The notes under the pieces were generated by a model. It saw nothing but the letters and a program-made list of their open reading frames with translations, made no database searches and was not told the DNA's origin. This document shows positions 32,001 through 41,535 of a stretch of DNA of 64,000 nt, piece by piece (position 1 is the first letter of the stretch; every line of letters begins with the position of its first letter). The translations under genes and the position numbers were made by a program. Source of the stretch: Reyranella aquatilis (GTDB taxonomy: Bacteria > Pseudomonadota > Alphaproteobacteria > Reyranellales > Reyranellaceae); assembly GCF_020880995.1 (NCBI RefSeq), contig NZ_JAJISD010000014.1, forward strand, positions 123,278 to 187,277, read 5' to 3'.

Positions 32001-33428
32001 ATGACCGTCACCCGTCGCACCGCAACCCTCGGCGGCCTCGCCGGCGCCGTCTCGACCCTGGGCGCCCTGCTGCCCGCGCACGCGCAGGAAGGCGTGCCGA
32101 TCCTCGGCGGGCTGGAGGAGTTCTGGCTGGCGACCGAGGCCTATGTCTACGGCTATCCGCTGGTCACGATGGAGATGACGCGGCGCATCATGACCAACGT
32201 CGCCGCGCCGGCCGGCACGCGCGCGCCGATGGGCCAGTTCGCCCGCATCCGTCAGTATCCCGATGCCAGCTTCCGCGACGTCACCGCGCCCAACGCCGAC
32301 ACGCTCTACACGACGAGCTGGATCGACGTCGGCAAGGAGCCGTGGGTGCTCAGCCTGCCCGACATGAAGGGCCGCTACTACCTGTTCCCGATGCTCGACG
32401 GCTGGACCACCGTCTTCCAGGTGCCCGGCACGCGCACCACCGGCACCGGCGCGCAGACCTATGCGATCACCGGCCCGGGCTGGAAGGGCACGCTTCCCGC
32501 CGGCGTCAAGGAATACAAGTCGCCGACCAGCATCGTCTGGCTGCTGGGCCGCATCTACTGCACCGGCACGCCGGAGGACTATGCCGCCGTCCACGCGCTC
32601 CAGGACCAGTGCAAGCTGGTGCCGCTCAGCTCGTGGGGCAAGGACTACACGCCGCCGGCCGCCACGGTCGATCCCTCGGTCGACATGAAGACGGCGGTGC
32701 GCGAGCAGGTGAACGCGCTCGACGCCGTCTCCTACTTCACCCTGCTGGCCGAGCTGATGAAGACCAACCCGCCGGTCGCGGCCGACGCCGCCGCCGTCGC
32801 GCGCTTCGCCCGCATCGGGCTGGTCCCCGGCCAGGACTTCGACAAGACGAAGCTCCATGCCGACTTCGTGTCGCGCATCCCGCATGTCGCCTTCGACCGC
32901 ATCATGATCCAGCTGAAGGTGAACAAGTCGGTCAAGAACGTGAACGGCTGGCTCTACGACACCGTCACCGGCGTCTACGGCACCGACTACCTCAACCGGG
33001 CGCTCGTGACGGCGATCGGGCTGGGCGCCAACCGGCCGCAGGATGCGATCTATCCGATGTCGCCCAAGGACGCCGACGGCCGCGACTATGACGGCGCCAA
33101 CAAGTACGTGATCCGCTTCGCCAAGGGCCAGCTGCCGCCGGTCAAGGGCTTCTGGTCGATCACCATGTACGATGCCGCCTTCTTCTTCGTCGCCAACCCG
33201 ATCAATCGCTACTCGATCAGCGCGCGGCAGAAGCTGAAGGCCAATGCCGACGGCTCGATCGACATCTACATCCAGAACGAATCGCCGGGCGCCGACAAGG
33301 AAGCGAACTGGCTGCCCGCGCCCAAGGGCAAGTTCCAGCTGATGCTGCGCATGTACTGGCCCAACGAGACCCAGCCCTCGATCATCAACGGCACCTGGTC
33401 GCCGCCTCCGGCGAAGAAGGTGGCGTAA
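32001..33428 (+). CDS. DUF1254/DUF1214-domain exported protein
   Basis: 475 residues. Twin-arginine-like signal (MTVTRRTATLGGLAGAVSTL...AHA). DUF1254 domain about residues 35-170 (ATEAYVYGYPLVTMEMTRRI, TAPNADTLYTTSWIDVGKEP). DUF1214 about 340-460 (FAKGQLPPVKGFWSITMYDA, RYSISARQKLKANADGSIDI). Such proteins are periplasmic and often linked to lipid or xenobiotic metabolism; the reaction is not established. Operon with the preceding beta-barrel, opposite an AraC regulator. Confidence 0.9.
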   Translation: MTVTRRTATLGGLAGAVSTLGALLPAHAQEGVPILGGLEEFWLATEAYVYGYPLVTMEMTRRIMTNVAAPAGTRAPMGQFARIRQYPDASFRDVTAPNADTLYTTSWIDVGKEPWVLSLPDMKGRYYLFPMLDGWTTVFQVPGTRTTGTGAQTYAITGPGWKGTLPAGVKEYKSPTSIVWLLGRIYCTGTPEDYAAVHALQDQCKLVPLSSWGKDYTPPAATVDPSVDMKTAVREQVNALDAVSYFTLLAELMKTNPPVAADAAAVARFARIGLVPGQDFDKTKLHADFVSRIPHVAFDRIMIQLKVNKSVKNVNGWLYDTVTGVYGTDYLNRALVTAIGLGANRPQDAIYPMSPKDADGRDYDGANKYVIRFAKGQLPPVKGFWSITMYDAAFFFVANPINRYSISARQKLKANADGSIDIYIQNESPGADKEANWLPAPKGKFQLMLRMYWPNETQPSIINGTWSPPPAKKVA

Positions 33429-33500
33429 CGGGCCGCCGCAGGAGCGGCCGCTGGAGCGTTGCTGGGCGAGATTGAGCGAGCCCAGCATTCCAATACCGAC

Positions 33501-33598
33501 CTCATCCTTCGAGACACGCTCCTGCGGAACGTTCCTCAGGATGAGGTCAGTGTTTGGATGGACTCAATTCATTTCCGGTCGGCCTCTCAGGATGAGGT
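33501..33598. repeat. About 98-bp dispersed repeat, copy 1
   Basis: CTCATCCTTCGAGACACGCT ... TCCTCAGGATGAGGTCAGTG, then TTTGGATGGACTCAATTCAT and TCTCAGGATGAGG. An inverted copy is at 63688-63785. The inner TCAGGATGAGG motif occurs twice in each copy. Confidence 0.7.
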
Positions 33599-33626
33599 GT
33601 GCGGGTCGACTTGAAGCGGGAGGACT

Positions 33627-34913
33627 CTACGAGGCGCCGGTCCTGCCGCGCCGGGCGGCCGGCAGGGCGCTGGGAACGGGGATCGCATTGAAGCCCGGCG
33701 GCACGCCGGACCACGCCGTGCCGTTCAGCATCGTGTCGCGCCCGACCGCGAACAGGTTGCGCATGTAGGTCTGGTCGAACGGCGCGTCGAGCCGTTCGGT
33801 GAAGCTCTGCGGGATGCAGGCCACGTTGTAGTCGATGCCGTCGCGCTGGGCGATGACGTAGAGCTGGTAGAGGTCGCTCAGCCCCTGCGCCTGGATCAGC
33901 GTGGCGATGGCGCGGTCGGCGATCTTCATGATGTTGCGCGGCACCGTCTCCGGGTCCGCGCCCGGCCGGGCGTTGCGGATGATGAACAGCCGCCGCGGCC
34001 GCCCGGTCAGCGCCTCGACCACACCGGGACCGACCGCCGCCGGATCGAGCAGCAGGTTGTCTCCGCCCAGCGACGGCGGATAGAGCACCACCTGGGCCAC
34101 CGTGCCACCGTCGACATGCATCTCCTGGTAGCGCGTGCCGCCGGCCTCGATGTCGAACATCACCGGCGGCAGGATGCCGGGAATGGAGGCCGAGGCGAGC
34201 AGGATCTCGGTGAACAGCTCGGCCGCGCGCGCGTGTCCGCTGGCGGCGATCGAACCCATGTTCCACAGCACGCCGACCGGCACGTCGAGATTGGTCGTCG
34301 CCACGAACAGCAGCCGGCCCTTCTCGGTGTATTCGCGTGCGATCGCGGCGAGCAGCGCGGGCGTCACGAAGCGCCGGATGGTCGCCCGCAGCGGCGCCGA
34401 ATCGTAGAGCGAATCGCCCAGCAGGCCGCGCAGCAGGCCGCGGCTCACCATCACGTCGGAGAGGCCGATGTCGGTATAGACGCGCTCGAGCTCGCGGTCG
34501 TAGTCGGGGCCGAGGAAGGCGAAGGGAGCGCTCAGCGCCCCGGTGCTGACGCCGGTCACGCCCTTGAACTCGGGCCGGTTGCCGAGCCGCGTCCAGCCCG
34601 TCAGCAGGCCGGCGCCGAATGCGCCGTTCTCGCCGCCGCCCGAGATCGCGAGATAGGCAGCCGGTCCCACCGGCACGCCGCGACCCTGCGCATAAGCCAT
34701 CTCGCGGCGCAGGGCGGTGAAGGCGATGCGGCCGAACAGCCGGTCGTTGCTGCCGTCCAGCACGATGCGGCAATCGTCCGGCATGCCGGCGAAGCGCCCG
34801 TGGTTGCCGAGATTTCCGGGCAGCGCCGCGAGCCGGTCCGGCGACGCACAGCCGCCGGCCGACGCCGAGACGACGCCGGCGCCCACCGCCCACAGGAAAG
34901 ACCTCCGCTTCAT
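33627..34913 (-). CDS. Patatin-like phospholipase lipoprotein
   Basis: 428 residues. Signal MKRRSFLWAVGAGVVSASAG with a lipobox-like GGCASP at about 20-25. Patatin fold: oxyanion SGGGENGAFGAGLL (about 91-104), the nucleophile Ser123 in TGVSTGAL, and the catalytic Asp268 in HVDGGTV. Ser-Asp dyad lipid acyl hydrolase, anchored in the envelope. It is convergent with the DUF1254 gene, with a dispersed repeat between them. The phospholipid substrate is unknown. Confidence 0.88.
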   Translation of the reverse strand: MKRRSFLWAVGAGVVSASAGGCASPDRLAALPGNLGNHGRFAGMPDDCRIVLDGSNDRLFGRIAFTALRREMAYAQGRGVPVGPAAYLAISGGGENGAFGAGLLTGWTRLGNRPEFKGVTGVSTGALSAPFAFLGPDYDRELERVYTDIGLSDVMVSRGLLRGLLGDSLYDSAPLRATIRRFVTPALLAAIAREYTEKGRLLFVATTNLDVPVGVLWNMGSIAASGHARAAELFTEILLASASIPGILPPVMFDIEAGGTRYQEMHVDGGTVAQVVLYPPSLGGDNLLLDPAAVGPGVVEALTGRPRRLFIIRNARPGADPETVPRNIMKIADRAIATLIQAQGLSDLYQLYVIAQRDGIDYNVACIPQSFTERLDAPFDQTYMRNLFAVGRDTMLNGTAWSGVPPGFNAIPVPSALPAARRGRTGAS

Positions 34914-35100
34914 TGCGCGACAGTGTGCCCGCAGCATCCGCCCACAATCAATGCCGCGCGAGGTCGCGCGCATCGACGGCGGCGCCGATCGCTCCCGCTC
35001 ATGTGATGACGGCGTACTGGCTGGTCGCCGTCGCGTGCGCTATCGCCGGTACGTCATCGCCTTCATCCGGAACGTCCGGCGGGCACTGCGGAGAATCGTC

Positions 35101-35607
35101 ATGTCGCTGAAGCCCATCGCCCTCGCGCTGCTCACGGGCGCGCTCACCTTCGCAGCGGCCGGACTGGTCATCGCCCAATCGCCTGCCCCGACGCCGGCCG
35201 CGCCCCCAGCGCCCCAGGCCTTCAAGCCGAGCCTCGGCGACCTGATGACCATGACCATCCAGCCGCGCCACACCAAGCTCGGCCTCGCGGGCCAGGAGAA
35301 GAACTGGACCTATGCCGCCTACGCGCTGCACGAGCTGGAGGAGTCGTTCGAAGGGGCGGCGGCGGTCTGGCCGGTCTATGGCAAGACCAACGTGGCCGAG
35401 CTGATGGAGGCCACGACCAAGGAGCCGATGGAAGCGGTGGCGGCCGCCATCAAGAGCGGCAACGCGGCCGGATTCGGCGAAGCCTATGCCCGCCTCACCG
35501 CGACCTGCAATGCCTGCCACCAGGCCACGGAACGCGGCTTCATCGTCATCCAGGCGCCCAGGGGCACGCCCTTCCCCGACCAGGACTTCCGCCCGCAGAA
35601 GCCCTGA
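35101..35607 (+). CDS. Cytochrome c-family periplasmic protein
   Basis: 168 residues: signal peptide (MSLKPIALALLTGALTFAAA...), Pro/Ala linker, then a helical domain with one haem motif ATCNACHQ (CxxCH, Cys136-His140) near the C-terminus, the place it occupies in cytochrome c'-type four-helix bundles. ATG at 35101 with GGAGAA upstream. It may serve as a small electron carrier or gas-binding sensor. It is 188 bp upstream-divergent of the patatin gene. Confidence 0.8.
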   Translation: MSLKPIALALLTGALTFAAAGLVIAQSPAPTPAAPPAPQAFKPSLGDLMTMTIQPRHTKLGLAGQEKNWTYAAYALHELEESFEGAAAVWPVYGKTNVAELMEATTKEPMEAVAAAIKSGNAAGFGEAYARLTATCNACHQATERGFIVIQAPRGTPFPDQDFRPQKP

Positions 35608-35617
35608 CCGCCGGACC

Positions 35618-36391
35618 TCAGCGCGTCGTGAGCGGGCTGGGCGCGAGCGGCGCCAGGGGCGATGGCGTGAGCGGACCGGTCGTCGGGCCGACCGAGGGTT
35701 CGTTCACCCGGTAGGGGTTCACCGCCGGATCGTTGACCATAGTCGGATTGATCTTTTCGTCACCTCCGACGGCTGGCGTCGCGCCGGATTTGCCGCCGGG
35801 CGCGGCCGAAGCCGGCGGGCTGCCCGCGGTTGCGCTGCCGGCCGGCGCGGTGCCCGGCGGCGGCGCCGCGGGACGGCCTTCCTGCTGGGCGACCGCCTTG
35901 GCAGCGGACGAGGTGTAGAGCCATTCGTCGGCGCCGCGGGTCGTGCCTTCGCGGAACACGGCGATCGCGCGCTGCTTGTCGCCGGCCTTCCAGAAGGCCT
36001 CGGAGACGTCGCGATAGACCATGCCGGTGGCGCTCGGCTTGTTGTCCTTCGGCACCCGCTGCAGCGCGCCCTTGGCGCGGTCGAAGCTGCGTTCCCCGGC
36101 GGCCGTGTCGCCGCTGCGGATCTGGTACTCGGCCAGGCTCGAATAGGCGAGCGCCAGCGTGCCGCAATTGTAGTTGGTGGTGGAGGAGCACTGGTCGGAC
36201 GCCGAATACTTGTCGACCTCCTTCTGGGCGAGGCTGGTGGCGGTCTTGAGGTCGCCCTTGTCGGACGCCTGCATGGCCTCGGCCTGGTAGGACTCGCCGC
36301 CGCTCGCACAGGCCGCCGCCAGCGCTCCCATCGCGACCGTCGCGACAAGACTCAGGACGTCGGTCCTGCGTTCCCCCCAAAGCGCCGTCAT
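35618..36391 (-). CDS. Lipoprotein with TPR-like helical repeats
   Basis: 257 residues. Signal ending GALAAACAS (lipobox). Helical pairs typical of TPRs (ALAYSSLAEYQIRSGDTAAG, RDVSEAFWKAGDKQRAIAVF) cover residues about 40-165, followed by a long disordered Pro/Ala/Gly C-terminus. Probably an outer-membrane-associated lipoprotein scaffold. It converges with the cytochrome c gene, ending 10 bp from it. Confidence 0.75.
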   Translation of the reverse strand: MTALWGERRTDVLSLVATVAMGALAAACASGGESYQAEAMQASDKGDLKTATSLAQKEVDKYSASDQCSSTTNYNCGTLALAYSSLAEYQIRSGDTAAGERSFDRAKGALQRVPKDNKPSATGMVYRDVSEAFWKAGDKQRAIAVFREGTTRGADEWLYTSSAAKAVAQQEGRPAAPPPGTAPAGSATAGSPPASAAPGGKSGATPAVGGDEKINPTMVNDPAVNPYRVNEPSVGPTTGPLTPSPLAPLAPSPLTTR

Positions 36392-36506
36392 TCCCGTTCC
36401 CTGTCCGATACGAAGACCGCAATCCGGCCCTCCCCGGGGGAAAGCTTATGCCGACCGCCTTGCCGTAGCGAAAGAGGGATTTGTGGGCGGGCTTCGCGCG
36501 GCCCCG

Positions 36507-36547
36507 CGAGCGTCAGGACACTGTGAAACAATGTCCGAGAGCGCCAC
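36507..36547. repeat. Dispersed stem-loop repeat, copy 2
   Basis: GCGAGCGTCAGGACACTG ... CAATGTCCGAGAGCGCC, matching 7777-7816 and 44481-44524; one stem base differs (ACACTG for ACATTG). It lies upstream of the EVE/HNH gene. Confidence 0.7.
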
Positions 36548-36621
36548 GAGGTGCCACCCGCCCGCCAGCCGGCGCCTACTACCTGGTCGCTGCCCCTTAC
36601 AGCGGCTAGATTAACGCCACC

Positions 36622-37614
36622 ATGCGCCAGTTCTGGTGGGTCAATCACAAGCAGACGTTCAATCAGGAGATTGAGCATCAGTATCTGTGGTCGCCGAAAA
36701 CCTCGAAGAACGGCGTTCGCAACCGCTTCTACGACAACATGCGTGCGGCAAATCCGGGGGACATCGTCCTCTCCTATGCGAGCCAGCTTATCCGCTATGT
36801 CGGGCGGGTCGTGGATTTTGCCTTCACGGCGCCCAAGCCCTCCGAATTCGGCGCGACGGGCTCGTACTGGAGCAACGAGGGCTGGCTGCTACCGGTCTTC
36901 TGGACCCGGCTCGATCCGCCCATTCGCCCGCGTGATCTGCTGCACCTGATTGGCCCGATTCTGCCGGAAAAGTACTCGCCTCTCCAGCATGCGACCGGCA
37001 AGGGCAATCAAGGTGTGTACCTGGCCGCGATCCCGCGAGACATCTACGAAGTTGTCAGGGCTCACACACACATCGACGACGTGCGCCTGGAGACCGGCGG
37101 CGCGAACCGGCTGACATTCCAGAATGTGGTCGAGGAACTCGACGACCGCATCGAGATCGACATTCGCTCCAATCTGACGATGGATGACACCATTCGCACC
37201 GCGACCATCCAGGCGCGCCGCGGACAGGGTATCTTCAGATCTAACGTGCAGAAGGTAGAGCAAGCCTGCCGGCTCACCGGCATTAGAAACCCCGCACTTT
37301 TGATCGCCAGTCACATAAGGCCGTGGCGTTCATGCGAAACGGCAGACCAGCGACTGGACGGCGCCAACGGGCTGCTCCTGACTCCGGATGCCGACCTGCT
37401 GTTCGATCGAGGCTTCATTTCCTTCGAAGACAGCGGCGAAGTTCGGGTCTCTCCGCGTTTCGATCAGAACGACCTTCGCCGCCTCGGCCTTGGCGAACAG
37501 GCCTGGAAACAGCTTGGCTTCTCGGAGGCGCCGATGCCGTGGATGGCCCAGGCCTTCTCCGACAACCAGCGAGCCTACCTCAACTACCATCGCGCACAGG
37601 TCTACATCACCTGA
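36622..37614 (+). CDS. EVE-like domain fused to HNH endonuclease
   Basis: 330 residues. Residues 1-150 (FWWVNHKQTFNQEIEHQYLW, NPGDIVLSYASQLIRYVGRV, YWSNEGWLLPVFWTRL) resemble EVE/PUA-like domains that read modified bases. Residues 205-275 are HNH_2-like: CRLTG, LLIASHIRPW (His231) and LDGANGLLLTPDADLLFDRG. The histidine usually found just before FDRG appears as Leu, so the active site may vary. Such fusions are modification-dependent restriction enzymes acting on phage DNA; inference here. It is a stand-alone gene. Confidence 0.75.
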   Translation: MRQFWWVNHKQTFNQEIEHQYLWSPKTSKNGVRNRFYDNMRAANPGDIVLSYASQLIRYVGRVVDFAFTAPKPSEFGATGSYWSNEGWLLPVFWTRLDPPIRPRDLLHLIGPILPEKYSPLQHATGKGNQGVYLAAIPRDIYEVVRAHTHIDDVRLETGGANRLTFQNVVEELDDRIEIDIRSNLTMDDTIRTATIQARRGQGIFRSNVQKVEQACRLTGIRNPALLIASHIRPWRSCETADQRLDGANGLLLTPDADLLFDRGFISFEDSGEVRVSPRFDQNDLRRLGLGEQAWKQLGFSEAPMPWMAQAFSDNQRAYLNYHRAQVYIT

Positions 37615-37848
37615 ATCATGCGCCTGCGTTAGCATCGACCATCCGCAGTTCCCTGCAGCACTCGATTATTTCGCGATTCATCGACCCGTGATCCGTGCTT
37701 GAATGCGGGGGCCGAAACCGATGGGAGACAATCTTGCCGTTCTTCGTGGGTGCCATCCGAGACACTGGCCTCGGCGCGCGTGGAACTCGGCTCCATCAGT
37801 CTCCAGTCCCACGACAGGCAGCCACCAAGCTTCGCGCGGCGGGAGAAC

Positions 37849-39282
37849 ATGCAACGGAAACCGCAATTGGCTAGGACCAGGTACCTGCAGCGCGTCGCCG
37901 CTTCGATCCTCGCCTCCGCCGGAGCCTTCGCGGTCGTTCTGGCCCCGCCCGGCAGCGCGCTCGCGCAGAACAGCAAGCAGGAATATCCGATCCCGCGCAC
38001 GCCCGCCGAGGACCTGACCGCGATCGAGCGGATCTTCGTGCCGCCCAAGCCGCCGCCGCTGACCGCGTTTCCCGAACTGCGCGAGCGGTGGAAGGACACG
38101 CCGGCGTTCCTGCGTGATTCCCGCGTGAGCTTCGAGGCGCGCAGCTACTTCCGCGACTATGTGTCGAGCTCACCGGCCAGCAGCACCATGGAGCAGGCCT
38201 GGGCGAGCGGCGGTTCGGTCTCGGCAGAGACCGGCAAGCTGTTCGACCTCGTGACGCTGGGCGCCGTTCTCTACACCTCGTTTCCCGTGATCGCGCCGCC
38301 GCAGTATGGCAACACCGGGCTGCTGCTGCCCGACCAGCAGGGCTTCGCGGTGTTCGGCCAGCTCTACGGGCAAGCCCACCTGTTCGACGATCACCGCATC
38401 ACCGTCGGTCGCTATCTCTACAATACGCCGTTCCTCGGGCCGCACGACAACCGCATGGCGCCGCAGACCTTCTCCGGCTACTCCGTGGACGGCACGCTGG
38501 GTGGCGACGGCACGCTGAGCGGCGGACCCAGCTTCCGCTACGGCGGTGGCTTCATCGACGCGATCAAGCCGCGCGATGCCATCACCTTCCAGTCGATGGC
38601 GAGCGCAGCGGGCGTTCCGACCTCGAATGCCGGCGTCGGCGTGCTGGGTGGCCTGCTGAGCTGGGGTCCGGCGCGCGTGGGCGCCATCAACTACTACAGC
38701 CAGGACCTGCTCAACATCTTCTATGCCGAGGGCAAGATCGGCCATGACTTCGGCCGCGGCTTCACGGCGCTCGCTGCGGCGCAGATCGCCACCCAGAACA
38801 GCACCGGCCAGTCGCAGCTGAACGGGGGAACGCCGTTCGCTACCAGCGAGTTCGGCGCGAAGGTCGATCTCGGCTACGGCAACGGCATCCTCACGCTCGG
38901 CTATTCCGTCACCGGCCCCGGCCTCGGCATCCTGACGCCTTGGAGCGCCAGCCCCTTCTACACCAGCGCGCTGATCCAGAACTTCCAGCGCGCCGGCGAG
39001 CAGGCGGTGATGGTCGGCGTGTCGCACAGCCTGATCGGACTGGGGCTGCCGGCCGCGGTCTCGACGCACTTCTACAACGGCTGGACCAGCGCCGCGGCGG
39101 CCGGCGCGCCGCTGGCCGAGAGCGAATGGGACGTCCATGTCGACTGGCGGCCCGACCGCGACCGGCTGCAGGGACTCTGGTTCCGCGTGCAGTACGGCCG
39201 CTTCACGATCTGGCAGGGCGGCAGCGTCACCAACGGCGAGGAGCTGCGCGTGGTGCTGAACTACAAGCTCAACCTCTACTGA
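37849..39282 (+). CDS. OprD-like outer-membrane porin
   Basis: 477 residues from the ATG at 37849 (GGCGGGAGAAC upstream). Signal peptide to about residue 42 (...GSALAQ). Beta-barrel strands with Gly/aromatic alternation: AFLRDSRVSFEARSYFRDYV (OprD signature start), FGQLYGQAHLFDDHRITVGR, NRMAPQTFSGYSVDGTLGGD, ending ELRVVLNYKLNLY. OprD-type porins admit small solutes such as amino acids, aromatics or peptides. It overlaps the convergent kinase gene by 7 bp; the two-component system next door may control it. Confidence 0.85.
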   Translation: MQRKPQLARTRYLQRVAASILASAGAFAVVLAPPGSALAQNSKQEYPIPRTPAEDLTAIERIFVPPKPPPLTAFPELRERWKDTPAFLRDSRVSFEARSYFRDYVSSSPASSTMEQAWASGGSVSAETGKLFDLVTLGAVLYTSFPVIAPPQYGNTGLLLPDQQGFAVFGQLYGQAHLFDDHRITVGRYLYNTPFLGPHDNRMAPQTFSGYSVDGTLGGDGTLSGGPSFRYGGGFIDAIKPRDAITFQSMASAAGVPTSNAGVGVLGGLLSWGPARVGAINYYSQDLLNIFYAEGKIGHDFGRGFTALAAAQIATQNSTGQSQLNGGTPFATSEFGAKVDLGYGNGILTLGYSVTGPGLGILTPWSASPFYTSALIQNFQRAGEQAVMVGVSHSLIGLGLPAAVSTHFYNGWTSAAAAGAPLAESEWDVHVDWRPDRDRLQGLWFRVQYGRFTIWQGGSVTNGEELRVVLNYKLNLY

Positions 39283-40601
39283 GGCAGCGGCGACGGGATC
39301 GTGAGCCGCGCCAGCAGGCCCCGCGGCGCACGATCCTGGAGCGTCAGCGTACCGCCATGATGGCGCGCCACCGTGGCGGTGATCGCGAGGCCCAGTCCGA
39401 AGCCGCCGACCCTGTGGCGTGCTTCGTCGGCGCGGTAGAAAGGCTCGACGACCCGCGCCTTCTCCGCATCGGGAATGCCCGGTCCGTCGTCCTCTACGTC
39501 GATCGACACCCTGTCCGCTTGTGAGGCGTCGAGGCGCACCGTGACCGATGTGCCGTACTTGACCGCATTGTCGACCAGGTTGGAGATCCCGCGCTCCAGC
39601 GCCAGCGGCAGGCACTGCACCGTCAGGTGGCGCGGCCCTTCGTAGGAGATGGGATGGCCGGCATCCTCGAAGTGGCTGCAGACCGTCTCCAGCAACGAAG
39701 GGAGATCGGCCATCTCCGGCGCCTCCCGCGTGCCGCCTTCGCGAACGTAGGCGATCGCGGAGGCGATCGATCCGTCCATCAGGGCGATGTCGTCCTGCAT
39801 CCGCTGCCGGTGCTTCGGGTCGGAGACGTCCTCGAGCCGCAGCCGCAGGCGGGTGAGCGGCGTCCTGAGATCGTGGCTGATCGCCATCAGCATCCGCGTG
39901 CGGTCCTCGATCAGGCGCAGGATGCGTTGCTGCATGCGGTTGAAGGCCCTCGCCGCGCGCCGGATCTCCTCCGGCCCCTCCTCGCGCAGCACCGATTCGT
40001 CGTCGCCGTCCGCGCCGAAGCGGTCGACCGCGGCGGCGAATCGCGAGAGCGGCGCGGCCAGCCGCAGCACCGCCCAGAGCGACAGCAGCACGATCGACAG
40101 GACCATGAACGCGATCACCAGCACGATCGGCAGGCTGAGGAAGTGCGGGATGTCGCGCACCACGCGAAACACCACGAGTTGGCCGTCGCTCAACCGCGCC
40201 ACCACCGTGCCGTCGCGGCCCTCGAAGAAGACGCCGAGCAGGTCGACGCCCGGCGGGAGCTGGCTCAAGAACCACGACCGGAACTCCTTCTCGGTCTCGA
40301 GCTGGTTGCTCGGTAGGCTGGGCGCCGCGTCGGTGAGGTTCGCCGAGAAATCGGGGCGCTGGAAGGCGAAGAGCAATCGCGGACGGTCGGCCGCCGGCAC
40401 GGCTTCGAGCCCGTGCAGGGCGTTGAACAGGCTGACGACGTGCCGCGTCGCCGTCGGCGACAGGAACAGGAGGGACTCGGGCGACAGCACGACGAAGATC
40501 GAGCTGATGCCGATCCAGGCGATCAGGCTCGACACGACGAGGACCGCCACCAGCTGCGTGGCGAGCCGGCCCATCGCGCCGAACGGCCGCGGCCACTTCA
40601 C
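39276..40601 (-). CDS. Sensor histidine kinase
   Basis: 441 residues from a GTG at 40601, overlapping the response-regulator stop (GTGA); an ATG about 9 codons later is possible. Transmembrane helices near residues 15-38 and 152-178 bound a periplasmic loop. HAMP region then HisKA H-box AISHDLRTPLTRLRLRL. HATPase motifs NLVDNAVKYGT (N), VEDDGPGIPDAE (G1) and GGFGLGLAIT (G2). It phosphorylates the regulator encoded just upstream; the signal is unknown. Confidence 0.92.
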   Translation of the reverse strand: MKWPRPFGAMGRLATQLVAVLVVSSLIAWIGISSIFVVLSPESLLFLSPTATRHVVSLFNALHGLEAVPAADRPRLLFAFQRPDFSANLTDAAPSLPSNQLETEKEFRSWFLSQLPPGVDLLGVFFEGRDGTVVARLSDGQLVVFRVVRDIPHFLSLPIVLVIAFMVLSIVLLSLWAVLRLAAPLSRFAAAVDRFGADGDDESVLREEGPEEIRRAARAFNRMQQRILRLIEDRTRMLMAISHDLRTPLTRLRLRLEDVSDPKHRQRMQDDIALMDGSIASAIAYVREGGTREAPEMADLPSLLETVCSHFEDAGHPISYEGPRHLTVQCLPLALERGISNLVDNAVKYGTSVTVRLDASQADRVSIDVEDDGPGIPDAEKARVVEPFYRADEARHRVGGFGLGLAITATVARHHGGTLTLQDRAPRGLLARLTIPSPLPQ

Positions 40602-41308
40602 GGGCTTTCCACGGCCGGCGTGAAGACGTAGCCGCCCGAGCGGACCGTCTTGATGAACACCGGATCGCGCGGATCTTCCTCGATCTTGCGCCGGACCCGG
40701 CTTACGAGGATGTCGATGCTGCGGCTCACCGCCTCGGTTCCGCGGCCTTGCGTGAGGTCGAGGAGCTGGTCGCGCGTCAGCGTCAGCTGCGCATGCAGGC
40801 AGAAGGCGAGGAGCAGGTCGAACTCGCCGCCCGTCAGGATGACGCGCACGCCCGCCGGACTGTGCAGCTCGCGCGTCACCGGATCGAGCTGCCACCCGGC
40901 GAACCGCATGGGTCCCGCCGCCTTATCGGCATGGGGCAGGGCCGCGGCGCGGCGCAGCACGGCGCGCACGCGGGCCAGCAGTTCGTGCGGGTCGAAGGGC
41001 TTGGCCACATAGTCGTCGGCCCCCATCTCCAGCCCGACCACGCGCGCCACCGGGTCGCCGGCCGCGGTGAGCATGATGATCGGCACCGACGAGGACGAGC
41101 GCAGGCGCCGGCAGATGCTGAGCCCGTCTTCGCCGGGCAGCATGATGTCGAGGATGACGAGATCGATCCGCGCCGCCGCGATCGCGCGGCTCATCGACGA
41201 GCCGTCCGCGGTCGCCGTGACCCTGCAGCCGTGCCGGGTCAAGAACCGCGTAACCATGGTCCGGATCTCCGGATCGTCCTCGACGATCAGAATGTGAGGG
41301 CTCTGCAT
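40598..41308 (-). CDS. OmpR-family response regulator
   Basis: 236 residues. Receiver domain with acidic ILIVEDDPEI, phosphoacceptor Asp in DLVILDIMLPGEDGL and Lys in YVAKPFDPHELL. C-terminal winged-helix DNA-binding domain (VILTGGEFDLLLAFCLHAQL, VSRSIDILVSRVRRKIEEDP). First gene of the regulator-kinase operon, divergent from the MipA gene (227 bp), which is a probable target along with the porin. Confidence 0.92.
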   Translation of the reverse strand: MQSPHILIVEDDPEIRTMVTRFLTRHGCRVTATADGSSMSRAIAAARIDLVILDIMLPGEDGLSICRRLRSSSSVPIIMLTAAGDPVARVVGLEMGADDYVAKPFDPHELLARVRAVLRRAAALPHADKAAGPMRFAGWQLDPVTRELHSPAGVRVILTGGEFDLLLAFCLHAQLTLTRDQLLDLTQGRGTEAVSRSIDILVSRVRRKIEEDPRDPVFIKTVRSGGYVFTPAVESP

Positions 41309-41535
41309 CTGCGCCGCATCCTACATCGGCACGGCTGCCGATGACCGGGCCAATTGTGTTTCGCGATGTTTCCGCGGCGGCGCCGCCGCCGCTCGCCGGC
41401 AGATTTGTTTCCGCCTGTTTCGTGAGAGGCTCCAGATACCTTCAGAGACAATCGAGCCCGGCCGCGGACACGTCGTGGCCCGGTACGCATGCCATATCCG
41501 GTGCATCGTACTGCATTGCCGGAGCCCATCGCATC

